Of a DNA stretch of 64,000 nucleotides, positions 9,462 through 18,600 are shown piece after piece. Each line of letters starts with the position of its first letter. The first letter of the stretch is position 1. The stretch comes from Burkholderiales bacterium (GTDB lineage Bacteria > Pseudomonadota > Gammaproteobacteria > Burkholderiales > SG8-39): positions 2,441,157 through 2,505,156 of the forward strand of contig JAOSJV010000001.1 of the NCBI GenBank assembly GCA_027493935.1. Reading direction: 5' to 3'. The notes beneath the pieces are model-generated. The model was not told the origin of the DNA, made no database searches, and was given only the letters and a program-made list of their open reading frames with translations. The translations under genes and the position numbers were made by a program.

Positions 9462-10106
9462 ATGCAGGAGCGCGAACAACAACTGGTGGAAGCGCTGGCG
9501 GACATGCGCGAGGACGAGGCGCTCGCGCTCGCCCGCGCCATGCTCGAGGGCGGCGTGGACCCGCTGCGGGTGCTCGAGCTCTGCCGCGCGGGGATGGAGA
9601 TCGTCGGCCGGCGCTTCGAGCAGGGCGAGTACTTCCTGCCCGAGCTCATCCTTGGCGGCGAGATGCTCGAGGCGATCGGCGCGCTCGCGAAGCCGCTCAT
9701 CGCGCAGGCCCCCGGCGGCCCGGCGAAGAAGCGCGGCCGCGTCCTCATCGGCACGGTGCACGGCGACCTGCACGACATCGGCAAGAACATCGTCACGTTC
9801 ATGCTCGACATCAACGGCTACGACGTGAGAGACCTCGGCATCGACGTGCCCGCCGCGACCTTCATCGACGCGGTGCGCGAGTTCCAGCCGGCGGTGATCG
9901 GTCTGAGCGGTTTTCTGACGCTCGCGTTCGACTCGATGCGCGACACGGTGCAGGCGATCGAGACGGCCGGGCTGCGCGAGGGGCGCAAGATCATGATCGG
10001 CGGCGGACAGGTGGACGAGGCGGTGCGTGCGCACACCCGAGCCGACGCGTTCGGTGGCAACGCGATGGCCGCCGTCGCCCTGTGCCGGCAGTGGATCGGA
10101 GCCTGA
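9462..10106 (+). CDS. Corrinoid protein (B12-binding methyl carrier)
   Basis: Methyl-shuttling corrinoid protein of 214 residues with the two-domain build of MtaC/MtvC-type carriers. A four-helix B12 cap spans residues 1-85, and a Rossmann-like B12 domain follows. The cobalt-ligand motif GDLHDIGKN is at 101-109, making His104 the lower axial ligand. The downstream SGFLTL and GGG positions complete the DxHxxG-SxL-GG signature. ATG 9462 is preceded by GGAGG. It lies 41 bases after the methyltransferase and 4 bases before the next gene, so it is central to the operon. It should accept a methyl group from MT1 and pass it to the pterin methyltransferase at 12532. Confidence 0.92.
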   Translation: MQEREQQLVEALADMREDEALALARAMLEGGVDPLRVLELCRAGMEIVGRRFEQGEYFLPELILGGEMLEAIGALAKPLIAQAPGGPAKKRGRVLIGTVHGDLHDIGKNIVTFMLDINGYDVRDLGIDVPAATFIDAVREFQPAVIGLSGFLTLAFDSMRDTVQAIETAGLREGRKIMIGGGQVDEAVRAHTRADAFGGNAMAAVALCRQWIGA

Positions 10107-10110
10107 GCGC

Positions 10111-10755
10111 GTGCCTGCCGGAGACGCGGTGCACCCTCGCGCTGGCGCGCCAGGCGCCGTCGCCGCGCGCGATCGGGCGCGGCGCGAGGCGCTCGCGCTC
10201 GCGGTCGGCGAGGCGCTGGTGGCCCCCGCGAGCGCGCACCGCGTGTGGCCGGTGCGAAGCGCGTGCGGCGCGCGCTTCGAGGCCGGGCCCGGCGTGCTCG
10301 AGATCCCCGCGCTCGCCGGTTGCGCCGGCGCCATCGAAGCGCTCGCCGCCTGCGCCTGCTCGCTCGGCCCGCGCCTGGAAGCGCGCGTCGCGTCACTCTT
10401 TCGCGCGCACCGCGCGCTGCTCGCGCTCGAGCTCGACGCCCTCGGCACCGCGTGGCTGTTCGCGCTGGCCGAGCGCCTCACGGCATGCATACGCCGCGAG
10501 GCGCGGCGCGCGGGCTTGCGCGCCGGCGCGGCGTTGAACCCCGGTGACGTGGGTATCGCGCTCGGCGAGCAGCGCAGAGTGCTCGCGCTTGCGCAGGCCG
10601 CGTCGCACGCAATCACGGCGACGCCGCAAGGCATGCTGCGCCCGGCGAAGTCGCTCTGCTTCGTCGTCGCGCTCGGCCGCGCCCTGACCGCGCCCGCCGG
10701 AGGCCGCTGCGCCCGGTGCCGCGCGCACGCCCGATGCAGCGTTCGACCGGCGTGA
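10111..10755 (+). CDS. MetH-activation-domain-like protein of the corrinoid operon
   Basis: Protein of 214 residues resembling the vitamin-B12-dependent methionine synthase activation domain, as found beside corrinoid activators. Supporting features are the late motif TPQGMLRPAKSLCFVVALG and a terminal cysteine cluster CARCRAHARC. The start is a GTG four bases after the corrinoid gene; a second GTG at 10129 is possible. Composition is extremely Ala/Arg-rich. Family knowledge suggests a role in reactivating oxidised cobalt or docking the activator, but no direct function has been fixed. It overlaps the activator gene by about 22 bases. Confidence 0.7.
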   Translation: MPAGDAVHPRAGAPGAVAARDRARREALALAVGEALVAPASAHRVWPVRSACGARFEAGPGVLEIPALAGCAGAIEALAACACSLGPRLEARVASLFRAHRALLALELDALGTAWLFALAERLTACIRREARRAGLRAGAALNPGDVGIALGEQRRVLALAQAASHAITATPQGMLRPAKSLCFVVALGRALTAPAGGRCARCRAHARCSVRPA

Positions 10756-12539
10756 ATCCGGCGGCGTCGCGGCGCCGGGTCCGGTTTGCGGGCATCGATC
10801 GCGACGCCGAGTGCACCGAGCGCGAGACGATCTTCCAGGGCGCCCGCCGCGCCGGCGTGCGCGTCGTCGGCGCCTGCGGCGGTCGCGGCGTGTGCGGCAC
10901 GTGCGCGGTGCGCATCGCCGCGGGCGAGGTCGAGTTGCTCGACCCGCCCGGGCCGCATGCCAGGGCGCAACTCGCGAACGGATGGCTGCGCGCCTGCCTG
11001 GCGCGGCCGCTCGGCGACTGCCTGGTCGAGCTCTCGCCGCGCTCGCTCGCGCCGGTCGCGCGCGCCGAGGTGGAGGGCGCGGGCGGCGCCGCGGTGGAAC
11101 CGGCGCCGGCGGTGCGCGCGCTCACGGTCGCCCTCCCCCGCCGACGCTCGCCTCGGGGGGTGGCCGACGCCGCGCGCCTTCTCGGCGCGCTCGGCGACCC
11201 GTCCGTCGCGCGCATCGATCTCGGTGTGCTGCGCGAACTGCCCACGCAGCTGCGCGCGAGCGGCTGGCGCGCGGCGGTCTGCGTGCGCGGCGATGAGGTG
11301 ATCGCGGTCGATGCGCCGGGGCGGCGGACGCTCGGCCTGGCGGTGGACTTCGGCACCACCAACGTCGCGGGCTTCCTGCTCGATCTTACGACCGGCGTGC
11401 AGCTCGCGAGCCTCGGCATCGAGAACCCGCAGGCCGCCTACGGCGCCGACCTGGTGAGCCGGATCAACCACGCCGTGCGCGCGCCCGACGGCGCCGCCGA
11501 GCTGCGCCGCGCGGCTGCCGGCGCCGTCGGCGCGCTCGCGCACGACCTCTGCGCGGCGGCGTCGGCGCAGCCGCGCGAGATCGTCGACGTCGCAGTGTGC
11601 GGGAACACGGCGATGCATCATCTCCTGCTCGAGCTGCCGGTCGCCCAGCTCGGGCGCGCGCCGTTCGTGCCCGCGCTGGAGGCGGCCGCCGACTACAAGG
11701 CGCGCGAGGTCGGGCTCGCCCTCGCCGCGGGCGCGTGGGTGCACGTGCTGCCGAACGTCGGCGGCTTCGTCGGCGGCGATCACGTCGCGGCGCTCCTCGC
11801 CACCGAGACGCAGTGGGATGCGGGCACGTCGATCGTCATGGACATCGGCACCAACACCGAGATCTCGCTCGTGCACGCCGGCGCGATCGCCACGGTCTCC
11901 TGCCCCTCGGGCCCGGCGCTGGAGGGCGGCCACATCTCCTGCGGGATGCGCGCGGCCGAGGGCGCGATCGAGCGCGTGCGCATCGACGGCGGGCGCATCG
12001 AGGCGCAGACGATCGGCGGCGCCGAGCCGGTCGGGCTGTGCGGCTCCGGCGTCCTCGACGCGGTGGCGGAGATGCGCCGCACGGGCCTACTCGACGCGCG
12101 CGGGCGCATCCAGCCGGGGCATCCGGCGGTGCACGATGCCGGCGGCCGCCGTGCGCTCGCGCTCGCGCCGGAGGTGATGTTCACGCAGGAGGACGTGCGC
12201 GCGGTTCAGCTCGCCAAGGCGGCCGTGCGCGCGGGAATCGATCTCCTGCTCGGCGAGGCGGGCCTCGCCGAGCGTGCGATCGATCGCGTGCTCATCGCCG
12301 GCGCTTTCGGCGCCTACATCGACGTGCAAAGCGCGATCGCGTGCGGGCTGGTGCCCGCGCTGCCGGTCGAGCGCTTCGTGCAGGTGGGTAACGCCGCGGG
12401 GGTCGGCGTGCGCATGGCGCTCGCCTCGGTCGCGCTGCGCGAGCGCGCGCGCCGGATCGCACAGCGCTGCCGCTACATCGAGCTCGGCTCGCTCGCCGGA
12501 TTCCAGCAGACCTTCCTGGGGAGAATCGGCTTTGACTGA
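10734..12539 (+). CDS. Reductive activator of corrinoid protein (RACE; 2Fe-2S plus ASKHA domain)
   Basis: ATP-dependent reductase that returns Co(II) to Co(I) in the corrinoid protein. The N-terminal 2Fe-2S ferredoxin domain shows C48-x5-C54-x2-C57 (ACGGRGVCGTC) and C88. A linker is followed by a DUF4445-type ASKHA ATPase domain with LAVDFGTTNVAGFLLD, VCGNTAMHHLLL, MDIGTNTEISL and the late GAFGAYIDVQ motif. ATG 10734 gives 601 residues; an in-frame GTG at 10716 would add six. Its stop overlaps the start of the next gene. Gene order and domain make-up match RACE proteins of O-demethylase systems. Confidence 0.88.
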   Translation: MQRSTGVNPAASRRRVRFAGIDRDAECTERETIFQGARRAGVRVVGACGGRGVCGTCAVRIAAGEVELLDPPGPHARAQLANGWLRACLARPLGDCLVELSPRSLAPVARAEVEGAGGAAVEPAPAVRALTVALPRRRSPRGVADAARLLGALGDPSVARIDLGVLRELPTQLRASGWRAAVCVRGDEVIAVDAPGRRTLGLAVDFGTTNVAGFLLDLTTGVQLASLGIENPQAAYGADLVSRINHAVRAPDGAAELRRAAAGAVGALAHDLCAAASAQPREIVDVAVCGNTAMHHLLLELPVAQLGRAPFVPALEAAADYKAREVGLALAAGAWVHVLPNVGGFVGGDHVAALLATETQWDAGTSIVMDIGTNTEISLVHAGAIATVSCPSGPALEGGHISCGMRAAEGAIERVRIDGGRIEAQTIGGAEPVGLCGSGVLDAVAEMRRTGLLDARGRIQPGHPAVHDAGGRRALALAPEVMFTQEDVRAVQLAKAAVRAGIDLLLGEAGLAERAIDRVLIAGAFGAYIDVQSAIACGLVPALPVERFVQVGNAAGVGVRMALASVALRERARRIAQRCRYIELGSLAGFQQTFLGRIGFD

Positions 12540-13416
12540 CGCGCCCGCACTCGCCGTCATCGGCGACCGCATCAATCCGGGGTTCAAGAGCACGCGCGCG
12601 CTCCTCGACGCGAACGACCTCGAGGGCATCCAGGCGCTCGCGGTGCGGCAGGTCGAGGCCGGCGCGGCGGCGCTCGACGTCACGATCGGGCCGCGCGCCG
12701 GCGAGGATCCGGCTTTTCTCGTCGCGGTGATCCGTGCGATCCAGGCGGCGGTCGATGTGCCGCTCTGCTTCGACTACCCCGACGCCGCGATCCAGCGCGT
12801 CTGCCTGGAGGCGTACGACGAGGCCCGCGCGCGCGGGCGCAAGCCGATCGTGAACTCGCTCGCCGAGACGCGCTGGGAGATGACCGAGCTCCTGCGCATC
12901 CGCCCGTTCGCGGCGATGCTGATGGCCTCCGAGCGGCTCGAAGGCGGCGCGGGTCGGCCGAACCGCACGAGCGCCGAGATCGCCGGCACCGCGAAGCGCA
13001 CGGCGCTGCGCCTGGTGCGCGACCACGGCCTCGCCCCGGACGACGTCATCGTCGACGTCACGGTGAGCGCGGTCGCCGCCGACACCACCGGCCTCAACCG
13101 CGCCGCGCTGGACGCGATCCGCGCGATCGCCGCCGACCCCGAGCTCGCCGGCATCCACGTCTCGGGCGGAATCACCAACATCGGTCAGCAGCTGCCGGCC
13201 AAGGCGACCGACGGCTCCGATCTGAAGGTACAGCTCGCGCGCGCTTTTCTCACGCTCGCGATACCGCTCGGGCTGGACACCGTCCTCGCGACGCCCTGGC
13301 ACGATCTGCGGCCGCTGCCGGAGCAGAACCCCGTCCTGGAGGCCTTCCGGCAGATCGTCTCGCTCTCGGGTGCCGACGCGCTGCGCCAGGTGCGCAAGCT
13401 CTACCGCCCGGCCTGA
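12532..13416 (+). CDS. Pterin-dependent methyltransferase (methyl-corrinoid:tetrahydrofolate, MT2/MeTr type)
   Basis: TIM-barrel protein of the dihydropteroate synthase/MeTr family, 294 residues. The N-terminal pterin motif IGDRINPGFKSTR, the VDVTVSAVAAD segment and the VSGGITNIGQQLP loop are characteristic of methyltetrahydrofolate:corrinoid methyltransferases (AcsE, MtvD-like). The start is a TTG that overlaps the activator stop by 8 bases, indicating translational coupling. In this operon it would transfer the methyl group from the corrinoid protein to tetrahydrofolate and so feed one-carbon metabolism. It is the last gene of the operon, followed by a 270-base spacer. Confidence 0.85.
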   Translation: MTDAPALAVIGDRINPGFKSTRALLDANDLEGIQALAVRQVEAGAAALDVTIGPRAGEDPAFLVAVIRAIQAAVDVPLCFDYPDAAIQRVCLEAYDEARARGRKPIVNSLAETRWEMTELLRIRPFAAMLMASERLEGGAGRPNRTSAEIAGTAKRTALRLVRDHGLAPDDVIVDVTVSAVAADTTGLNRAALDAIRAIAADPELAGIHVSGGITNIGQQLPAKATDGSDLKVQLARAFLTLAIPLGLDTVLATPWHDLRPLPEQNPVLEAFRQIVSLSGADALRQVRKLYRPA

Positions 13417-13686
13417 TCGATGACGACGGCATGGCGCACCGCGGGCGACCCCTTCCAGCGTGTGGCGCACCTCGACGCCGCGGTTGGAACATCGCACGCA
13501 GCGTGTCACCCGCCCTTTTCCGGGTTCGGCGGCAATGCTAGTATTTTCCGTTGCGAAGACCTCGGATCAGCCGCCGAAGAATATTCCTGGTTGTTTCCTT
13601 TTCTCCCGACCGCAATCCAATCGGATGCCGACAAGGATCGATCGTCGCTGTACTCGTTGATGTAATTTTTGAGAGGAGAAGCTGTC
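13417..13686 (+). promoter_or_regulatory. Spacer upstream of the lanthipeptide precursor, likely promoter region
   Basis: AT content rises sharply relative to both neighbours (for example GCTAGTATTTTCC near 13536 and TTGATGTAATTTTTGAGAGG just before the precursor), which suggests a promoter and leader. A strong Shine-Dalgarno GAGAGGAGAAG ends six bases before the ATG at 13687. I cannot assign a sigma factor. The short open frames here run into the preceding gene or lack coding character. Confidence 0.4.
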
Positions 13687-13857
13687 ATGCCCGAAACGGA
13701 AATCTCGTTTGGTTTGCTGAGCTTGAATCGCGACACCATCCTCAGGCTCGATTCCGAGATGGAGAGTGAGTCCAATCCCGAGGCCAAGCCGCGGGATCGG
13801 ACGAAGGATGACTGTCCCGCATCGACCAAGACAAAAGTAACCGCGCATTGCTGTTGA
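13687..13857 (+). CDS. lanA: Class I lanthipeptide precursor peptide
   Basis: A 56-residue peptide directly upstream of lanC, lanB and an exporter. ATG 13687 has an excellent ribosome-binding site; an in-frame ATG at 13669 lacks one. Residues 9-25 (GLLSLNRDTILRLDSEM) resemble the LanB-binding leader motif of Gram-negative class I precursors, in the place of the FNLD box. The rest is hydrophilic. The C-terminal part has Thr39, Ser46, Thr47, Thr49 and Thr52 as dehydration candidates and Cys43, Cys55 and Cys56 as ring partners, ending in VTAHCC. There is no double-glycine site, so the leader cleavage point and protease are unknown. Up to three (methyl)lanthionine rings are possible. Confidence 0.8.
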   Translation: MPETEISFGLLSLNRDTILRLDSEMESESNPEAKPRDRTKDDCPASTKTKVTAHCC

Positions 13858-13865
13858 TGGATCCG

Positions 13866-13889
13866 GCCTGGGCGCTGCGGCGCCCAGGC
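13866..13889 (+). terminator. Hairpin between precursor and modification genes
   Basis: A perfect 10-base inverted repeat (GCCTGGGCGC / GCGCCCAGGC) around a TGCG loop begins nine bases after the precursor stop. It lacks a following T-run, so it is more likely a partial terminator or a message-stabilising stem. Either would keep precursor transcript above lanC/lanB levels, an arrangement common in lanthipeptide operons. Confidence 0.6.
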
Positions 13890-13972
13890 GCGCACCCGGA
13901 TTCGCGCGCGGATCCGGGGAACAGGTTCCCATCGCCCGCCGACCGCTCGTTACCGAAGTCCCGTCTCGAAAA

Positions 13973-15265
13973 TTGACCGCACGGCCGGCTTGGCGTCCGA
14001 TCCTGGAAGGTGCGCAGAGGATACGCGCCGCCGAGATACTCGAAGGCCTCGCACTCGACGTCGCGAGGTTCGTGCAGGCCCCGCAGGAATTCGCCGACCT
14101 CCATCAAGCCGGCAACGCTGCCGCCCTTGCCAGCGGCGACGCCGGCTTGGCCTTGTTCTTGGCCGGATTGACGCGGTACGAAAACGCTCCGCTCGATGCG
14201 GCGGCCCTGCGCGACACGCTGCTCAAACGTGCCACCGATGCTCTGGCCGCGCGGGCGATGGACGCCTCCCTGTTCAACGGTTTCACGGGGATTGCCTGGA
14301 CGGTACAGCGATTCTTGCCTGCGGCGCGTTCGCCCGGCCGCGATCCGCTCGCGTCGATCGACGATGTGCTCGCCGAATATCTACTTCAGCGGGGGTGCCG
14401 GCAAGTCGATCTGATCTCCGGGATCGTCGGCATCGGTGTTTATCTTCTCGAAAGGCTGCCGAGCCCGGCAGCCAAGGCCGGCTTGCAATCCATCGTCGCG
14501 ATGCTCGACAGTCGGGCCGAGACCGATGGCGCCGGTGGCACGGCTTGGCGGGTACCAGCCGAGCAGTTGGATGAGGTCGATCGTGTGCAATATCCGCAGG
14601 GCCGCTTCGATCTGGGCGTGGCGCACGGCGTTCCCGGTATCATGGCGTTCCTGGCGCGCGTCGCCGCCACCGGCATCGAGCGGGAACGCTCTTCGGCGCT
14701 CGTCGCGGGAAGCGTTGCCTGGCTGATGCGGCAGGAACGCGTCGGGAGCGAGTCGGCCGCCTTTCCGTACTGGGTCGCGCCAGTCGGCCCGACTCGGAGC
14801 ACCGAGCTTGCCTGGTGCTATGGCGATCTGGGCATCGCGCTCGCCATGATGACGGCGGCGACGGCAGCGGGTCGGCGCGATTGGCGCGATCATGCCGTCC
14901 GGATCGGGCTCGCTGCAGCGATCCGGTCGATGCACGCTTCGTCGAAGGTCGATGCCGGTCTTTGCCATGGCAGCTGCGGCATCGCCCACTTGTTCAATCG
15001 AATGTACCAGGCGACCGGCGACAGCGCATTTCTCGATGCGGCGAGGAATGGGTACGGCAACGTGTTCGCCATGCATCGGAAAGGCAGGGGTATCGGCGGG
15101 TTTCTTTCCCTGATACGCGACTCCAACCTGCAGGATCTCTGGATCACCACCCCGGAACTGCTGAACGGCGCCGCGGGCATCGGTCTCGGACTGCTTGCCG
15201 GCATGTTGCCCGACGAACCAAGCTGGGACCGAATACTGCTCATCTCCCCGCTGCGACCCGGATGA
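13973..15265 (+). CDS. lanC: Lanthionine cyclase LanC
   Basis: Zinc-dependent cyclase that adds cysteine thiols onto dehydrated Ser/Thr to close lanthionine rings. The 430-residue protein has the alpha-toroid repeats with internal glycine motifs (GDAGLALFLAGL, FNGFTGIAW, GVAHGVPGIMAFL, CYGDLGIALAM). The zinc ligands are Cys282 (WCYGD) and Cys331-His332 (LCHGSCGIAH). The TTG at 13973 is the first start available; the frame stays open upstream but without ATG or GTG, so the N-terminus is uncertain. It lies 115 bases after the precursor. Confidence 0.9.
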   Translation: MTARPAWRPILEGAQRIRAAEILEGLALDVARFVQAPQEFADLHQAGNAAALASGDAGLALFLAGLTRYENAPLDAAALRDTLLKRATDALAARAMDASLFNGFTGIAWTVQRFLPAARSPGRDPLASIDDVLAEYLLQRGCRQVDLISGIVGIGVYLLERLPSPAAKAGLQSIVAMLDSRAETDGAGGTAWRVPAEQLDEVDRVQYPQGRFDLGVAHGVPGIMAFLARVAATGIERERSSALVAGSVAWLMRQERVGSESAAFPYWVAPVGPTRSTELAWCYGDLGIALAMMTAATAAGRRDWRDHAVRIGLAAAIRSMHASSKVDAGLCHGSCGIAHLFNRMYQATGDSAFLDAARNGYGNVFAMHRKGRGIGGFLSLIRDSNLQDLWITTPELLNGAAGIGLGLLAGMLPDEPSWDRILLISPLRPG

Positions 15266-15531
15266 CCCGCTCGATCTCAACCACCCCTGGCCGGGTCGAG
15301 CTTCCGTACCCGTCCGTCGACGAGATGCGGCGATGCGCTGCGCGCGAGGCGCGCTCGACGACCCATGCGTCGGCAACACTGCGCCGCCTGCGCATGCCCT
15401 CGAACATGAGCGGGCGACCGTGATACGCGAGTCGATCCAGAAGCGGGTTTACGACCATGACGTCGCCGAACGCCCGCGGGCAGTGCTGGAACGTACGGTC
15501 CGACGCGACGGCGGTGGAGGTCTTCTCTCAG
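15240..15531 (-). pseudogene. Possible remnant of a TauD/Fe(II)-oxoglutarate dioxygenase, antisense between lanC and lanB
   Basis: The 366-base gap between lanC and lanB has no convincing plus-strand gene. On the minus strand one frame reads AFGDVMVVNPLLDRLAYHGR followed by PLMFEGMRRR. This looks like the C-terminal metal-ligand region of TauD/TfdA-type dioxygenases (GD-x-hydrophobic-x-N/D ... HGR-x-x-F-x-G-x-R). The frame is closed by a stop just upstream, so at most a fragment remains. The resemblance is by eye and could be chance in GC-rich DNA. Confidence 0.3.
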
Positions 15532-15631
15532 CCGCCCAGGAGGGCCTCGGCGAGCGAATCTGCGGTGTGGGCGCGCAGCGCGGCCGTGAAGACTCCGCGG
15601 CCGGCATCCCTGGGGCTCGGTCAAGGCGCGG

Positions 15632-18600
15632 ATGAGCAGCACGGACTCGCCAAGACAATTGGCACCGACCGGGTTCTTCGGCTGGCGCACGCCGATGTTG
15701 CCGGTCGATGCCTGGATCGCCTGGAACGAGGGTCTGGCACTGCCCGCTGCGCTCCGCCGCGGTGACGCAACGGCGCTGGCCACGGCGCTCGATCACGATC
15801 GCGAGCTGTTGCGGCAGCGGTTGCGAGACTGGGCGGCCCGGCCACTTGTTCGCGAAGCGATCTTCCTGGCGTCCCCGGGGTTCGAGGCTCGCCTCAGCAG
15901 ATGGCTGGCGGAGTCTCCGTCCTCGTCAGAGGGCGACGGCCTCGCGGTTGCCCTGTCCCGCTACCTGGCTCGCATGTCCACGAGATCGACGCCGTTTGGC
16001 CTGTTCGCCACCCATTCGCTGGGCCGGATGGGCGAACGAACCCGACTGATCCTGACCGACGAGCGGCGCTGCCGGCGGCGAACCAGCCTGGACATGGAGT
16101 ACCTAGCCGGGCTGGCATCGGCGATCGAGGCCGATCCCGTAATGCGCCAATCCCTGCGTTACCGACCGAACAACACCCTGTATCCGGCCGGCGAACAGTT
16201 CCGATATGTCGAATGGAAGGCTGACGGCAGGACGCGGCACTACCATCTGGTTGCCGTAGACGCATCCAGCGCGCTGGATACCGTGCTCGCCGCAGCCAGG
16301 GATGGCGCCACGATCGACGAACTTGCCGGCCTGCTCGTCGGGCCGGGGGTCACGAAAGCTCAGGCGGCCGGCTTCGTTGGTGCCCTGGCGGACAGCCGCA
16401 TCCTGATCTCCGACCTGGAACCGATGCTGACAGGCGCGGAAGTGATTGACGATTGGCTGGACAAAGCGGGACGGGGCGGCGGTTTGGGTGAGATCGTCGG
16501 CTTGCTCGGCCGAGTCCGCGACGCATTGCGAGAGCTCGATCGAGGCGAGACAGAAGCCACGCCCGACCGATACAGGGCCATCGGCGAGAGGCTGAAGGCG
16601 CTTCCCCCAAGACCCGACGAAGGCCATCTCTTCCAGGTCGACGCGGTTCGCCGGACATCGCAGGCGACGCTCGGCCGGGCGGTGGTGGCCGATCTCGTCA
16701 AGGCGATTCGTCTGCTGCACCGGATCACGGATGCACGGCAAGGTCGGCTGGCCGAGTTTGCCAAGGCGTTCGAGCAGCGCTACGAGGAAAGAGAAGTCGG
16801 TCTCATGGAGGCCCTCGACGAAGAGCTCGGCGTCGGCTTCGGGACCAGACGATCACTGGCATCCGAGGCGGAACCGCTCATACGGGACCTCGATTTCCCG
16901 GCAACCGACGCGGCGCTCGGGCAGAACTGGACGGCCCGGGACGGTTACCTGCTGCGGAGATGCCAGGAATGCTGGCGCTCGGGCGATACCGTTCTCGAGC
17001 TGATCGAAACGGATCTGATGAATCTCGAACCCGCAACGCGACGCCCATTGCCGGACGCGCTGGCGGTCCTGTGCTCGGTTATCGGGGACCAGCAGGACAT
17101 CGATGGCGGCACCTACCAAGTGTTCGTTGACTCGATCGCCGGCCCGTCCGGCGCTCAGCTACTGGGACGCTTCTGTCACGCCGACGAGGAACTGATGGCT
17201 GCGGTGGTCGGCCATCTTCGGCAGGAAGAAGCGCTCAGGCCGGAAGCCGTTTTTGCGGAGATCGTCTGCCAGCCGGAGGACCGCGTCGGCAACGTCCTGT
17301 CGCGTCCGCTACTGCGCGGCCACGAGATTCCCTACCTGGGACGTTCAGGCGCGCCCGCCGAGCGGCAGATTCCGGTCGGCGATCTGCGCGTCGCACTGCG
17401 CGACGGCAGGATCGTCCTGCGTTCGGCGCGTCTGGGACGCGAGGTGATCCCCAGGCTGTCCAATGCCCACAACATCGCCCATCCGAAGAATCCCGGGGTA
17501 TACCGCTTTCTTGCCGCCCTGCAGGGGCAGGGTGTCGTCAGCTCCCTAGCCTGGAATTGGGGCCCATTGGAGGATGCGGGCTTCTTGCCGCGCGTAACGT
17601 TCGGACGCATCGTGCTTGCGCGCGCACGCTGGCGCGTGACTGGCGACGAGTTCGAATCCTTCGCCGGCCTCGATGGGCCGCAGCGGTATCGCCGGTTCCA
17701 CGAGTGGCGAATGCGGCGCCTGCTGCCGCGGCATGTCGTGCTCGCGGATGACGACAACGAACTGCTGCTCGACCTGGACAATGTGTATTGCGCCGATAGC
17801 CTGCTCGGCAGAAGCGGCCGTTCCCTCGTCCTGCTCGAGTGGCTGCAGTCCTCTTGCCGCCTTGCGGCGCGAGGCTCGGACGGACTTTACTGCCACGAGC
17901 TGGTGGTGCCGTTTCTCTGCCGGACGGTGCCGGCGCAGGCACCGCCACCCCAGGACGCGGGGGCGAGCCGGGCCATCGAGCGTCGCCAGCGCAGCTTTCC
18001 GCCGGGCAGCGAGTGGTTGTATGTGAAGCTCTATTGCGGAGAAGCGAGCAGCGATCTGATCCTGCGGCGGCTCGTGCTGCCCTTGTCGAGGCAGGCGCTC
18101 GCCGAGGGCATAGCCTGTCGCTGGTTCTATGTCCGCTATGCGGATCCAGATCACCATCTGCGCTGGCGTCTGCAGGGCGATCCGCCCGGCCTCGCGGGCT
18201 TGCTAACGAGGCTCAGTATCGACGCCTCGCCTTGGATGGCGTCAAATCACCTGACTCGTGTCGAGCTGGCGACCTACGAACGGGAGATCGAGCGATACGG
18301 CGGGGTCGCCGGCGTGCAACTCGCAGAGGAGTTGTTCTACCGCGACAGCGTCGCCGCCGCCGATATCATTGCTCGCTACCACGGCGATCGGGGACGTGAA
18401 GCCCGATGGCGTCTCGCCGTGCTGGCGCTCGACCGGCTGCTAGCGGATTTCTCGCTCGATATCGGCGCGCGCGTCGACCTGATCTCGAGGCTCCGGGACC
18501 GATACGCCCGCGAGCTGAAGGTCGACAGCCTGCTACGCAGGCAAATCGGCGCGAAGTTGCGCCGCGAACGTAGGGGATTGCTCGACTTGCTGGTGGCCGA

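Noticed and set aside
9285..11933. Very long minus-strand open frame (882 codons) across the corrinoid operon
   Set aside because: It is the antisense shadow of GC-rich plus-strand genes with clear motifs and consists of low-complexity Arg/Ala/Gly/His stretches.
13420..13665. 81-codon ORF just upstream of the lanthipeptide precursor
   Set aside because: No ribosome-binding site of note, no similarity, and it spans the probable promoter region.
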